Source: Caulobacter sp.
GTDB lineage: Bacteria; Pseudomonadota; Alphaproteobacteria; Caulobacterales; Caulobacteraceae
Reading direction: 5' to 3'
DNA: 64,000 nt
Assembly (NCBI GenBank): GCA_030678995.1
Contig: JAUXTQ010000060.1
Location: 62,001 to 126,000 of the forward strand
Both the position numbers and the translations under genes were made by a program. Below the pieces are notes generated by a model. It made no database searches. It worked only from the letters and a program-made list of their open reading frames with translations, and was not told where the DNA came from. Shown here in pieces: positions 7,928 to 16,285 of this stretch. The number at the start of each line of letters is the position of its first letter. Positions within the stretch are counted from its first letter, which is position 1.

Positions 7928-9772
7928 ATGCCGCAAAACGAATCCCGCAACATGATCACCTTTATGGTGATCGCGTTCGCCATCCTCATCGGCTACCAGG
8001 CCCTGGTCCTCGACCCGGCGAACAAGAAGCGCCAGCTCGAGGCCAAGCAGGCGGCGGCGGCCACCGCCGCGGCCAAGCCCCAGGGTCCCAAGGCAACCAG
8101 CGGCCCAAGCGTGCGGGTGTCGCGCGACGCGGCCAAGGCGCGCAGCCCGCGGGTGACCATCGCCACCCCGGCCCTGAGCGGCTCGCTGCGCCTGCAGGGC
8201 GCGCGGATCGACGACCTGTTCCTGACCGAGCGTGGCCCCAATGGCCTGAAGTACGCCCAGTCCCTCAAGAAGGGCGCGCCGCCGGTCGAGCTGCTGCGTC
8301 CCGAGGGCGCCGCCAACGCCTGGTTCGCCGACTTCGGCTGGGAAGTGCCGCAGGTGAACGGCGTGCCCGTGGCCGTCGTGCCGGGCCTGCCGACCGCCGA
8401 CACCGTCTGGACCGTGACGTCCGGCGACGTCCTGGCCCCCGGCAAGCCGCTGGTGCTGACCTATGTGGCGCCGGGCCGTCTTGTCTTCACGCGCCGGGTC
8501 GAGGTCGATGACCGGTTCATGTTCACGGTGACCGACACGGTCGCCAACCTGGGCGCCGTCCCGGTGACCCTCAATCCCTACGCCCGCGTCCAGCGGCAGG
8601 GGCTGCCGGTGTCCGCCGCGCAGAACGTCCACGAAGGCGGCGTCGGCGCCCTGTCGGACATGCCCGACAGGGAAAAGCCCGAGCTGCGGCTGTTCAAGTA
8701 CAAGCCGTGGAAGAAGAAGACCGGCCAGACCTTCAGCTCCCAGGGCGGCTGGCTGGGAATCACCGACAAATACTGGCTCGCGGCCCTGGTGCCGACCCAG
8801 AGCGAGAAGATCGTCGCCAGCTTCAACGTCAGCACCCGCGACGGTGTGGACATCTATGACGCCAACTACGGCGGAACCCCGCGCCTCATCGCGCCGGGCA
8901 AGCAGGTCACCGAGGTCTCGCGCCTCTACGCCGGCGCCAAGGTGGTCAAGGATCTGCAGGCCTACCAGAAGACCCTGGGCATCCCCTTCTTCGACAAGGC
9001 CGTCGACTGGGGCGTGCTGGGCTTTCTGACCCGGCCCTTCTTCAACGTGCTGGAGTTCTTCTTCAGCCACGTCGGCAACTTCGGCCTGGCCATCCTGGCG
9101 ACCACCCTGGTGGTCCGGCTGCTGCTCTTCCCGCTGGCGCAGAAGAGCTATGAATCCATGTCGCGGATGAAGAAGCTGCAGAAGCCGATGGAGGAGATCC
9201 GGGCCCGCTACAAGGAAGATCCGGCCAAGATGCAGCAGGAGACCATGGCCCTCTACCAGAGGGAAAAGGTCAACCCGATGCTCGGCTGCCTGCCGATTCT
9301 GCTGCAGATCCCGATCTTCCTGGCTTTCTACAAGGTGCTGTCGGTGACCATCGAGATGCGTCACGCGCCCTTCTACGGCTACATCCGCGACCTGTCGGAC
9401 CGCGACCCGACCACCGTGCTGAACCTGTTTGGCCTGATCCCCTGGGACATCGCCTCGACGCCGCTGATCGGCGGCTTCCTCAACGGCCCGCTGCATCTGG
9501 GCGTGCTGCCGCTGCTCTACGGCTTCACCATGTGGCTGACCACCGCCATGAATCCGCCGGCGCCCGATCCCATGCAGCAGCGAATCTTCCAGCTGATGCC
9601 GATCATGTTCACCTTCATCATGGCCCCGTTCGCCGTCGGCCTGCTGCTCTACTGGACCTTCTCGAACGTGTTCTCGATCTTCCAGCAGTACATCATCATG
9701 CACCGCCTCAAGACCGACAACCCGATCGACGACTTCATCGCCAGGGTGCGGGGGAACGGCAAGGCAGTCTAG
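7928..9772 (+). CDS. yidC: Membrane protein insertase YidC
   Basis: The 614-residue protein has the Gram-negative YidC plan: an N-terminal membrane segment (about 9-26), an Ala/Lys-rich linker, a large periplasmic beta domain to about residue 350, and the conserved C-terminal insertase with five membrane segments. The latter includes [19 protein letters not shown] with its groove arginine, the cytoplasmic coiled hairpin [18 protein letters not shown], and [16 protein letters not shown]. It inserts small membrane proteins alone or with Sec. Its stop codon lies inside the arm of the palindromic element that follows. Confidence 0.97.
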   Translation: MPQNESRNMITFMVIAFAILIGYQALVLDPANKKRQLEAKQAAAATAAAKPQGPKATSGPSVRVSRDAAKARSPRVTIATPALSGSLRLQGARIDDLFLTERGPNGLKYAQSLKKGAPPVELLRPEGAANAWFADFGWEVPQVNGVPVAVVPGLPTADTVWTVTSGDVLAPGKPLVLTYVAPGRLVFTRRVEVDDRFMFTVTDTVANLGAVPVTLNPYARVQRQGLPVSAAQNVHEGGVGALSDMPDREKPELRLFKYKPWKKKTGQTFSSQGGWLGITDKYWLAALVPTQSEKIVASFNVSTRDGVDIYDANYGGTPRLIAPGKQVTEVSRLYAGAKVVKDLQAYQKTLGIPFFDKAVDWGVLGFLTRPFFNVLEFFFSHVGNFGLAILATTLVVRLLLFPLAQKSYESMSRMKKLQKPMEEIRARYKEDPAKMQQETMALYQREKVNPMLGCLPILLQIPIFLAFYKVLSVTIEMRHAPFYGYIRDLSDRDPTTVLNLFGLIPWDIASTPLIGGFLNGPLHLGVLPLLYGFTMWLTTAMNPPAPDPMQQRIFQLMPIMFTFIMAPFAVGLLLYWTFSNVFSIFQQYIIMHRLKTDNPIDDFIARVRGNGKAV

Positions 9773-9844
9773 TGTGCCGGATTTGAAGTTCGCCAATGGT
9801 TGGGTCGACCTCCGAGCGAACTTCAAATCCCCAAGGCACACTAG
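9769..9844. repeat. Inverted-repeat element, family D copy 1
   Basis: Left arm 9769-9793 and right arm 9816-9844 pair through CTAGTGTGCC and ATTTGAAGTTCGC with a small internal bulge. The element begins with the yidC stop codon (TAG at 9770-9772). A related element follows 13 bp later, forming a tandem pair between yidC and engB. Confidence 0.85.
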
Positions 9845-9857
9845 GAAGTCTGAGTGG

Positions 9858-9933
9858 CTAATGTCCTTTTTGGTTTCGACGTTCGACAGAGGGTTCCACA
9901 AGATGCTGGCGAACTTCGAAACCAGGACACTAG
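9858..9933. repeat. Inverted-repeat element, family D copy 2
   Basis: Left arm 9858-9885 and right arm 9910-9933 share the family D ends (CTA-n-TGTCC and GGACACTAG) and the inner GGTTTCGA-n-GTTCG. The right arm supplies AGGA, the likely ribosome binding site of engB, whose GTG start lies 2 bp beyond. Compared with copy 1 the inner stem differs while pairing is kept. Confidence 0.82.
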
Positions 9934-9934
9934 C

Positions 9935-10573
9935 GTGACCGATACCTTCGACGACGAGGAGATCGAGGCCGCCCGGGTCCTCTTCGCCCATCCCGCGACC
10001 TTCATGTTGGGGGCGGTGAAGATGGACGGGCTGCCGCCGGCCGACCTGCCGGAGGTGGCCTTCGCCGGCCGCTCCAACGTCGGCAAGTCGAGCCTGATCA
10101 ACGCCCTGGTCGGCCAGAAGTATCTCGCCCGGGCCTCCAACGAGCCGGGCCGGACGCGGGAGATCAACTTCTTCCTGCTGGACGACCGGCTGCGGCTGGT
10201 CGACCTGCCCGGCTACGGCTTCGCCCGCGTCTCGCGGACCGCGAAGGACAAGTTCCAGAACCTCGGCCGCCAGTACCTGCGCGGCCGGCCAAACCTGAAG
10301 CGGGTCTATCTGCTGATCGACGCCCGCCACGGCCTCAAGGAGCCCGACACCGAGGCCCTGGACGCCCTGGATACAGCGGCGGTGTCCTATCAGATCGTCC
10401 TGACCAAGGCCGACAAGATCAAGCCGGCCGAGGTCGAGGCGGTGACCGCCCAGACCCTGGCCAAGATCGCCAAACGCCCCGCCGCCTTCCCGCGGGTGCT
10501 GGCCACCTCCTCGGAGAAGGGAACCAACATCCCCCTCCTCCGCGCCGAGGTGAAAGCCGCCTGCGCGGTGTGA
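9935..10573 (+). CDS. engB: Ribosome biogenesis GTPase EngB/YihA
   Basis: From the GTG at 9935 the protein has 212 residues. It shows the G1 P-loop [10 protein letters not shown] near 46-55, TRxxN in switch I (GRTREINFF), G3 DLPGYGFA, and G4 TKAD. This is the YihA/EngB GTPase that acts late in 50S assembly. An in-frame GTG at 9854 would add 27 residues encoded by the family D palindrome, which is unlikely to be native protein, so the downstream GTG with AGGA upstream is preferred. It lies downstream of yidC, an arrangement common in alphaproteobacteria. Confidence 0.94.
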   Translation: MTDTFDDEEIEAARVLFAHPATFMLGAVKMDGLPPADLPEVAFAGRSNVGKSSLINALVGQKYLARASNEPGRTREINFFLLDDRLRLVDLPGYGFARVSRTAKDKFQNLGRQYLRGRPNLKRVYLLIDARHGLKEPDTEALDALDTAAVSYQIVLTKADKIKPAEVEAVTAQTLAKIAKRPAAFPRVLATSSEKGTNIPLLRAEVKAACAV

Positions 10574-10581
10574 TCTGAGCA

Positions 10582-10647
10582 GGGACATGCACTTCAGTGC
10601 GTGTCCCTTGCCTGCCAGAGGGGACACGCACTGAAGTGCATGTCCCC
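10582..10647. repeat. REPIN-like inverted repeat, family A copy 2
   Basis: Arms 10582-10607 and 10621-10646 are perfect 26-bp reverse complements with a 13-bp spacer, nearly identical to the copy at 2793. It occupies almost the whole gap between the converging engB and amidohydrolase genes (stops at 10573 and 10656). Confidence 0.9.
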
Positions 10648-10655
10648 GCGGTCGA

Positions 10656-11927
10656 CTACCGCTTCACCACCACTCCGCCCTTCATCACGAAGGTCACCCG
10701 TTCCAGCACCGTCACATCGGCAAGCGGATCGCCCGTGACGCCGATGATGTCGCCGTAGCGGCCGACGGCGACCTGGCCGACGTCGCCGTCCTGGCCGAGG
10801 GCCGCGGCGGCGTTGACGGTGGCTGACTGGATCGCCTGCAGCGGGGTGGCGCAGTAGCGCACCATGACGGCGAACTGCCGGGCGTTCCAGCCGTGCGGAT
10901 AGATGCCGGCGTCGGTCGAATAGACTTGGCGAACCCCGGCCTTCACCGCCTTGCAGAAGTTCTGCCGCTGGGCCTCGCCGATGTCGCGGTCCTTCTTCAA
11001 CTCGCTCTCGCGCACACCGTTCGCCCGGCCTTCGGCCTGGGTGTAGTCGGTGTTGTAGATATCCATGCCGAAGAAGGCGCCGTACTTGACCGCCAGCTTG
11101 ATGCCCTCGTCGTCGACCAGGCTGGCGTGTTCGATGGTGTCAACACCGCCGAGGATCGCCGCCCGGATACCTTCCGGCCCGTGGGCGTGGGCCGCGACCT
11201 TGAGGCCCTGCATGTGGGCTTCGTCGACGATCGCCTTGATCTCCTCGACGGACATCTGCTGGACGCCGACCGCGTCGTTGGAGAAGACCCCGCCGGTGGC
11301 GCAGATCTTGATCACCTTGGCGCCGTACTTGTGCATCTTACGCACCATCTTGCGGCCTTCCTCGGGACCGTCGGCGACGCCCGGCGCCACCGCCCCGACC
11401 GATGGCGGGAAGTAGGTGTAGTCACAGTGGCCGCCCATGGCGCTGATGGCGTAGCCGGCCGGGATGATGCGCGGCCCGGGGATCAGTCCCTCGTCGACGG
11501 CCTGCTTCAGCGCCACGTCGTTGTAGCGGTCGGCGCCGACGTTACGCACGGTGGTGAAGCCGGCGTTGAGAGTTGCGGCCGCGTTGGGCACCGCGATCAC
11601 CGCCCAGAAGCTGTCGGTGAAAACCAGGCTCGAATAGCCGCCGTAGCGCGGGTTGGAATCCAGATGGACGTGCATGTCGATCAGACCCGGCAGCAGGGTC
11701 TGGCCGGGCAGGTCGATCCGTTCGGCGTCCGCCGGGATGCTCACCGACCCCTGCGGACCCACGGCGGTGATGCGGCCGTCGGTGATGATCACCACCGGCA
11801 GCTCGACATATTTGCCGGAGACCACGTCCAGCAGACGGGCGGCGGTGACGGCCACGGTCTTGGCCTGGACGGCCCCGGCGGACAGGACGGCGAGAGCCAG
11901 GGTGAAGGCGGCAAGGGCGCGGCGCAT
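10656..11927 (-). CDS. Secreted metal-dependent amidohydrolase (imidazolonepropionase/prolidase-like)
   Basis: From the ATG at 11927 the protein has 423 residues with a Sec signal peptide (RRALAAFTLALAVLSAGAVQA). The amidohydrolase landmarks follow in order: GLIDMHVHLD (HxH metal ligands), KVIKICATGGV (bridging lysine), VAAHAHGPEGIRAAI, IEHASLVDDEG and YSTDAGIYPHG (metal-binding Asp). In Caulobacter, periplasmic relatives hydrolyse C-terminal residues from dipeptides, so peptide scavenging is plausible. Longer in-frame starts at 11960 and 12008 exist. It is an isolated gene bounded by two palindromic elements. Confidence 0.85.
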   Translation of the reverse strand: MRRALAAFTLALAVLSAGAVQAKTVAVTAARLLDVVSGKYVELPVVIITDGRITAVGPQGSVSIPADAERIDLPGQTLLPGLIDMHVHLDSNPRYGGYSSLVFTDSFWAVIAVPNAAATLNAGFTTVRNVGADRYNDVALKQAVDEGLIPGPRIIPAGYAISAMGGHCDYTYFPPSVGAVAPGVADGPEEGRKMVRKMHKYGAKVIKICATGGVFSNDAVGVQQMSVEEIKAIVDEAHMQGLKVAAHAHGPEGIRAAILGGVDTIEHASLVDDEGIKLAVKYGAFFGMDIYNTDYTQAEGRANGVRESELKKDRDIGEAQRQNFCKAVKAGVRQVYSTDAGIYPHGWNARQFAVMVRYCATPLQAIQSATVNAAAALGQDGDVGQVAVGRYGDIIGVTGDPLADVTVLERVTFVMKGGVVVKR

Positions 11928-12048
11928 GAAGGAATCCCCGATTGATGTGGCTTTCGTCATATCCCCGCCCCCGCCATTTTCGCCAGCGAGAACTCCGCCG
12001 GCGCCCACGCCGATCGGCGCCTAGACCGGATCTGGCGCGGGTCTGGTT

Positions 12049-12161
12049 GCTCCCCCCTGGGGGAGCTGTCGGCCCGCAGGGCCGACTGAGGGGGGGCGTC
12101 AGCGGCGTGGTGAGACCCCCTCCGCCCCTGTTGCGCAGGGCCACCTCCCCCAGGGGGGAGG
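12049..12161. repeat. Inverted-repeat element, family E copy 2
   Basis: Left arm carries CTCCCCCCTGGGGGAGCTGTC, then a GGCCCGCAGGGCC stem and GACTGAGGGGG. The right arm carries the complementary CCCCCTC and CACCTCCCCCAG-GGGGGAGG. The element lies between the divergent amidohydrolase and acyltransferase genes, so unlike most copies it is in a 5'-5' gap and could influence their promoters. Confidence 0.8.
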
Positions 12162-12263
12162 AACCTTGTCGGAGCCTGGCCAGGGCCGGATGCTGAACCT
12201 AAACCCTCCCGCAACAGTTGGGCGCTAGTCTGCCGCTCGGCAAATCGGCCAGGGGAGCGTTTC

Positions 12264-13352
12264 GTGAAGATCGATGTCGTCAGGCCCTGGGAGCTGACCG
12301 CCTTCGCCGTCGAGCGCTGGGCGGCGCTCCAGGCAGCCAATCCCGCGCTCGACAGTCCCTTCCTGTCACCCCACTGGGCGCGGGCCGTGGCGCGGGCGCA
12401 GGGGCCGGGCGCCGGCGACCGCGGCGTGCGTGTGGCGGTGCTGGGCGGCCTCGCCGATCCGAAGGGCTTCATCGCCGCCCGGGTCGGACCGTTCGCCGCC
12501 ATGCCCGCCGGCGCGCCGATGTGCGACTATCAGGGGCTGGTGGCCGAGCCCGGTCTGACGGTCGATCCCCGCGAGATCGTCCAGGCCCTCGGCGTAGGCC
12601 GGCTCGACTTCTCCCACATGATCGAGGATCAGGCGGCGTTCGCCCCACTGGCCCGCGGCCGCGAAAGCTCCTGGGTCATCGACCTGGCGGACGGGTACGC
12701 CGCCTACGAGGCCGAGCGCCGCGCCGCCGGGGTCTCGACCCTCAAGGACAGCGACAAGAAACGCCGCAAGGTCGAGCGGGAGCTGGGGCCGGTGACCTTC
12801 ACCGCCTTCTCGCGCTCCAAGGCCGACCTCGACCAGCTGATCGCCTGGAAGCAGGCCCAGTGGCGCGCCACCGGCCAGGTCGACCTGTTCGCCGCCGGCT
12901 GGCCTCTGGCCCTGGTGCGCGGTCTGTTCGCCAGCCGAGACCCCGACTTCGGCGGCGTGCTGTTCACCCTGCATATCGGCGACAAGCTGGCGGCGGCCCA
13001 GCTGGACATCCGCGGCGGCCGCAATGTCCACAGCTGGATCATCAGCCACGATCCTGCGTTCGAGCGCTATTCGCCTGGCATGCTGCTGTTCCAGGACATC
13101 CTGCGCTGGATGGACGACACGCCCTACAGCCGCCTCGACCTGGGCGCCGGCGAATACCGCTTCAAGCGCGAGCTCTCCAACGTCCAGATCGGCGTCACCC
13201 ACGGCTTCGTCGGCGCCCCGTCGGCGGCGGCGCTGATGCGCGAGACGGCCTATGCCCTGCGCAAGGCGGCGGAGTCCCTGCCGCTGGGCCGGATGTCGGA
13301 ACTGCCCGGGAAAGCCATGCGGCGGCTTGACCTCATGCGGGGTTTGCGGTGA
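12264..13352 (+). CDS. GNAT/FemAB-like acyltransferase (BcsL/CelD family)
   Basis: The 362-residue protein (GTG start, AGGGGAG upstream) has two GNAT-like halves typical of PF13480: an N-terminal region with SPFLSPHWARAVA, and a C-terminal half with GDKLAAAQLDIRGGRNVHSWIISHDPAFERYSPGMLLFQDILRW, then DLGAGEYRFKRELSN. Family members acylate cell-envelope polysaccharide precursors. In Caulobacter the related HfsK affects holdfast adhesion, so an envelope or holdfast polysaccharide role is reasonable but unproved. No other hfs genes lie nearby. The next gene, threonine dehydratase, follows by 29 bp. Confidence 0.75.
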   Translation: MKIDVVRPWELTAFAVERWAALQAANPALDSPFLSPHWARAVARAQGPGAGDRGVRVAVLGGLADPKGFIAARVGPFAAMPAGAPMCDYQGLVAEPGLTVDPREIVQALGVGRLDFSHMIEDQAAFAPLARGRESSWVIDLADGYAAYEAERRAAGVSTLKDSDKKRRKVERELGPVTFTAFSRSKADLDQLIAWKQAQWRATGQVDLFAAGWPLALVRGLFASRDPDFGGVLFTLHIGDKLAAAQLDIRGGRNVHSWIISHDPAFERYSPGMLLFQDILRWMDDTPYSRLDLGAGEYRFKRELSNVQIGVTHGFVGAPSAAALMRETAYALRKAAESLPLGRMSELPGKAMRRLDLMRGLR

Positions 13353-13381
13353 AGGCTGGCGCCCCGCCCCCCTGAACGCCC

Positions 13382-14584
13382 ATGACCCTCACCCTCGAAG
13401 ACATCAAGGCCGCCGCCGGACGGCTGGCCGGCCACATCGAACGCACGCCGTGCCGCTACTCCCGCACCCTGTCGGAGATCACGGGGGCGCAGGTGTGGGT
13501 CAAGTTCGAGAACCTGCAGTTCACCGCCGCCTACAAGGAGCGCGGGGCGCTCAACAAGCTGCTGCTGCTGACCGACGAGGAACGCTCGCGCGGGGTCATC
13601 GCCGCCAGCGCCGGCAATCACGCCCAGGGGCTGGCCTATCACGGCGCGCGGCTGGGCGTGCCGGTGACCATCGTCATGCCCAAGGGCACGCCGTTCGTGA
13701 AGGTCGAGCACACCCGTCAGCACGGCGCCACCGTGGTCATCTTCGGCGACACCTATGACGAGGCCGCCGCCCATGCCCAGCTGCTGCGGGAAGAGCGCAA
13801 CCTGACGTTCGTCCACCCGTTCGACGACTACGACGTGATGGCCGGCCAGGGCACCATCGCCCTTGAGATGCTCGAGGACGTGCCGGACCTGGAGGTCCTG
13901 CCCGTGCCGATCGGCGGCGGCGGGCTGGTCAGCGGCGTGGCCACGGCGGCCAAGGCGATCAACCCCAATATCCGCGTCATCGGCTGCGAGCCGGCGATGT
14001 TCCCCAGCTTCACCGCCCGCATGCGCGGTTTGAACGCCGAGGCCGGTGGCCAGACCATTGCCGAGGGCATCGCGGTCAAGGAGGTGGGCGCCAAGACCTA
14101 CGGCATCGCCCGCCCGCTGATGGACGATGTCCTCCTGCTTGAAGAGCCCTATATCGAGCGGGCCATCGCCCTCTACTGCAACGTCGAGAAGACCATCGCC
14201 GAGGGCGCCGGGGCGGCGTCTCTGGCCGCCCTGCTGGCCTATCCCGAGCGGTTCCGCGGCAAAAAGTGCGGGCTGATCCTGACCGGCGGCAACATCGACA
14301 CCCGCCTGCTGGCCTCGGTCCTGACCCGCGAACTGGTGCGGGCCCAGCGGCTGGTCTCCCTGCGGATCATCGGCGACGACCGCCCGGGCCTGCTGGCGAC
14401 CGTCAGCCGTGTCATCGGCGAGATGGGCGGCAACATCATCGAGGTGGCCCACAACCGCCTGGCCCTCGACGTGCCGGCCAAGGGCGCGGAGTTCGACATC
14501 ATGATCGAGACCCGCGACGCCCAGCACACCCACGAAATCATGGACGCCCTGCGCGAGAGCGGCTACCCGCCTCGCGCGGTCTAG
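13382..14584 (+). CDS. ilvA: Threonine ammonia-lyase with C-terminal ACT domain
   Basis: The 400-residue PLP enzyme has the cofactor lysine at K52 in FTAAYKERGALN, the phosphate/substrate loop SAGNHAQG, and the glycine-rich PLP-phosphate site PIGGGGLVSG. Residues after about 325 form one ACT domain (RLVSLRIIGDDRPGLLATVSRVIGE), pointing to amino-acid feedback control. It deaminates threonine to 2-oxobutyrate, the first committed step to isoleucine. Both biosynthetic (IlvA) and degradative (TdcB) enzymes share this layout, so the symbol is tentative. The FKBP lipoprotein gene starts 8 bp downstream. Confidence 0.88.
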   Translation: MTLTLEDIKAAAGRLAGHIERTPCRYSRTLSEITGAQVWVKFENLQFTAAYKERGALNKLLLLTDEERSRGVIAASAGNHAQGLAYHGARLGVPVTIVMPKGTPFVKVEHTRQHGATVVIFGDTYDEAAAHAQLLREERNLTFVHPFDDYDVMAGQGTIALEMLEDVPDLEVLPVPIGGGGLVSGVATAAKAINPNIRVIGCEPAMFPSFTARMRGLNAEAGGQTIAEGIAVKEVGAKTYGIARPLMDDVLLLEEPYIERAIALYCNVEKTIAEGAGAASLAALLAYPERFRGKKCGLILTGGNIDTRLLASVLTRELVRAQRLVSLRIIGDDRPGLLATVSRVIGEMGGNIIEVAHNRLALDVPAKGAEFDIMIETRDAQHTHEIMDALRESGYPPRAV

Positions 14585-14592
14585 GAGAGAAC

Positions 14593-15105
14593 ATGCTTCG
14601 CACCCTCGCCATCGCCGCCGCCGTCTCCGCCAGCCTGGCCCTCGCCGGTTGCGGCAAGAAGGCGGCCGATCCGGTCCTGATCGAGGCCAACGCGGCCGTG
14701 GCCACCGCCTACATGGAGAAGACCGCCAAGGAGCCAGGCGTGAAGGCCCTGCCGTCGGGCGTGCTCTACAGGATCGTGCGGCCGGGCGACTCCGGCGGCG
14801 TCTCGCCCCGCCCCGAGGACGAGGTGAAGGTCCACTACGAGGGCAAGCTGGTCTCCGGCGACGTGTTCGACAGCTCCTACCAGAAGGGCGCCCCCGCGGT
14901 GATGAAGCTGGGCGGCTTGATCCCGGCCTGGGTCGAGGCCCTGCAGAAGATGAAGCCCGGCGAGGAATGGATCCTCTACGTCCCGCCGGCCCTCGGCTAC
15001 GGCGAACAGGGCGCCGGCCCGATCCCGCCCAACAGCGTGCTGATCTTCAGGATCGAGCTGCTGGGGGTGTTGCCGGCGGCGGGATCGACCGGGTTCGGTA
15101 GATAG
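14593..15105 (+). CDS. FKBP-type peptidyl-prolyl isomerase lipoprotein
   Basis: The 170-residue protein starts with a lipoprotein signal (lipobox LAGC, Cys at about 20), so it is exported and lipid-anchored. After an Ala-rich stalk the FKBP domain is clear: GVLYRIVRPGDSGG, DEVKVHYEGKLVSGDVFDSSYQKG, IPAWVEALQKMKPGEEWILYVPPALGYGEQG, then NSVLIFRIELL. The active-site aromatic and Asp residues (Y, FDSS, W, Y) are present. It probably assists folding of outer-membrane or periplasmic proteins. It is 8 bp after ilvA and likely co-transcribed. Confidence 0.92.
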   Translation: MLRTLAIAAAVSASLALAGCGKKAADPVLIEANAAVATAYMEKTAKEPGVKALPSGVLYRIVRPGDSGGVSPRPEDEVKVHYEGKLVSGDVFDSSYQKGAPAVMKLGGLIPAWVEALQKMKPGEEWILYVPPALGYGEQGAGPIPPNSVLIFRIELLGVLPAAGSTGFGR

Positions 15106-15109
15106 GCTG

Positions 15110-15270
15110 TCCTCCCCAGCTTGCTGGGGAGGGGGACCGCCGCGAGGCGGTGGAGGGGGCGGCGCGAACGCCAGCGGCCCAATCCTGAATTCCGGTCCTT
15201 CCGGCCAGCGCGGCGCTGCCCCCTCCACCACGCTCCGCGTGGTCCCCCTCCCCTCTGCGAGGGGAGGATG
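15110..15270. repeat. Inverted-repeat element, family E copy 3
   Basis: Fills the gap between the convergent FKBP lipoprotein and purU. The left arm reads CCTCCCCAGCTTGCTGGGGAGG then a GACCGCCGCGAGGCGGTGGAGG stem-bearing segment; the right arm is the approximate reverse complement with a different loop (CCACCACGCTCCGCGTGGTC). Stems vary but stay self-complementary. Confidence 0.8.
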
Positions 15271-15278
15271 AGAGAGGG

Positions 15279-16136
15279 CTAATCCGTGAACACCACCGTC
15301 TTGCGCCCGTTCAGCAGCACCCGGTCGTCCAGCGCCCACCGCAGCGCCCTCGCCAGCACCCGGCGCTCGATATCCCGGCCCTTGCGGATCAAGTCTTCCG
15401 GCGTATCGCGGTGGCTGATGCGTTCGACGTCCTGTTCGATGATCGGGCCTTCGTCCAGGTCGCCGGTGACGAAGTGGGCGCTGGCGCCGATCACCTTCAC
15501 GCCGCGGGCATGGGCCTGGTGATAGGGCCTGGCGCCCTTGAAGCCCGGCAGGAAGGAGTGGTGGATATTGATGCAGCGGCCCTCCAGCTTGGCCGCCAGA
15601 CCGTCGGACAGCACCTGCATATAGCGGGCGAGCACCACCAGATCGGCGCCGCTGTCACGGATCAGCGCCCAGACCTGCGCCTCCTGCTCCAGCTTGGTGT
15701 CCTTGCTGACGGGCAGGTGGTGGAACGGCAGGTCGGTCAGGTCCACATGGCGATAGGTGTCGGCCGGATGGTTGGAGATCACCCCGGCGATGTCCATCGG
15801 CAGCTCGCCGATACGCCAGCGATAGAGCAGGTCGGCCAGGCAATGGTCGGACTTGCTGGCCAGGATCATGACCTTCTTGCGCACCGCCGGGTCGCGCAAG
15901 CTCCAGGTCATGGCGAGGCGGTCGGCTACCGGGCCGAATTCGCCCCGCAGGCCCCCGGCGTCATGGCCGTCCGGATGGAACACCACCCGCATGAAGAACA
16001 CCCCGGTCTCGGCGTCGTCATACTGTTGGGCGTCGAGGATGTTGCAGTCCCGGTCGGCCAGAAAGGCGGACACCGCCGCCACGATACCGCGGCGGTCGGG
16101 ACAGGACAGGGTGAGGATCAGGCCTTGGGTCGACAT
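15279..16136 (-). CDS. purU: Formyltetrahydrofolate deformylase
   Basis: The 285-residue protein has an N-terminal ACT domain ([24 protein letters not shown]) followed by a formyltransferase-fold domain. The catalytic Asn-His-Asp arrangement appears in [43 protein letters not shown]. PurU hydrolyses 10-formyl-THF to formate and THF, balancing one-carbon pools and supplying formate for purine synthesis. Length matches the family. It is a single gene flanked by palindromic elements on both sides. Confidence 0.95.
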   Translation of the reverse strand: MSTQGLILTLSCPDRRGIVAAVSAFLADRDCNILDAQQYDDAETGVFFMRVVFHPDGHDAGGLRGEFGPVADRLAMTWSLRDPAVRKKVMILASKSDHCLADLLYRWRIGELPMDIAGVISNHPADTYRHVDLTDLPFHHLPVSKDTKLEQEAQVWALIRDSGADLVVLARYMQVLSDGLAAKLEGRCINIHHSFLPGFKGARPYHQAHARGVKVIGASAHFVTGDLDEGPIIEQDVERISHRDTPEDLIRKGRDIERRVLARALRWALDDRVLLNGRKTVVFTD

Positions 16137-16196
16137 GGTGGAAGGGGCTTAAGGGCGCGGCCCCATCGGAGCAAGGGTTTGCGCGCACAAGGCGCG

Positions 16197-16261
16197 GGGA
16201 CATGTACTTCAGTACGTGTCCCCTCCGGCCGGAAAGGGACACGCACTGAAGTGCATGTCCC
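16197..16261. repeat. REPIN-like inverted repeat, family A copy 3 (diverged left arm)
   Basis: Arms 16197-16222 and 16236-16261. The right arm is identical to copies 1 and 2. The left arm has a C-to-T and a G-to-A change at the two mirrored positions of its own stem (GTACTTCAGTAC versus GCACTTCAGTGC). The pair change keeps the small hairpin intact. The element lies between the divergent purU and argE. Confidence 0.88.
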
Positions 16262-16285
16262 TGCTCGCCGCGCTACACAATCTCC

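Noticed and set aside
9854-9934. N-terminal extension of EngB from a GTG at 9854
   Set aside because: The added residues are encoded by the family D inverted repeat; a GTG with AGGA at 9935 gives the usual EngB length.
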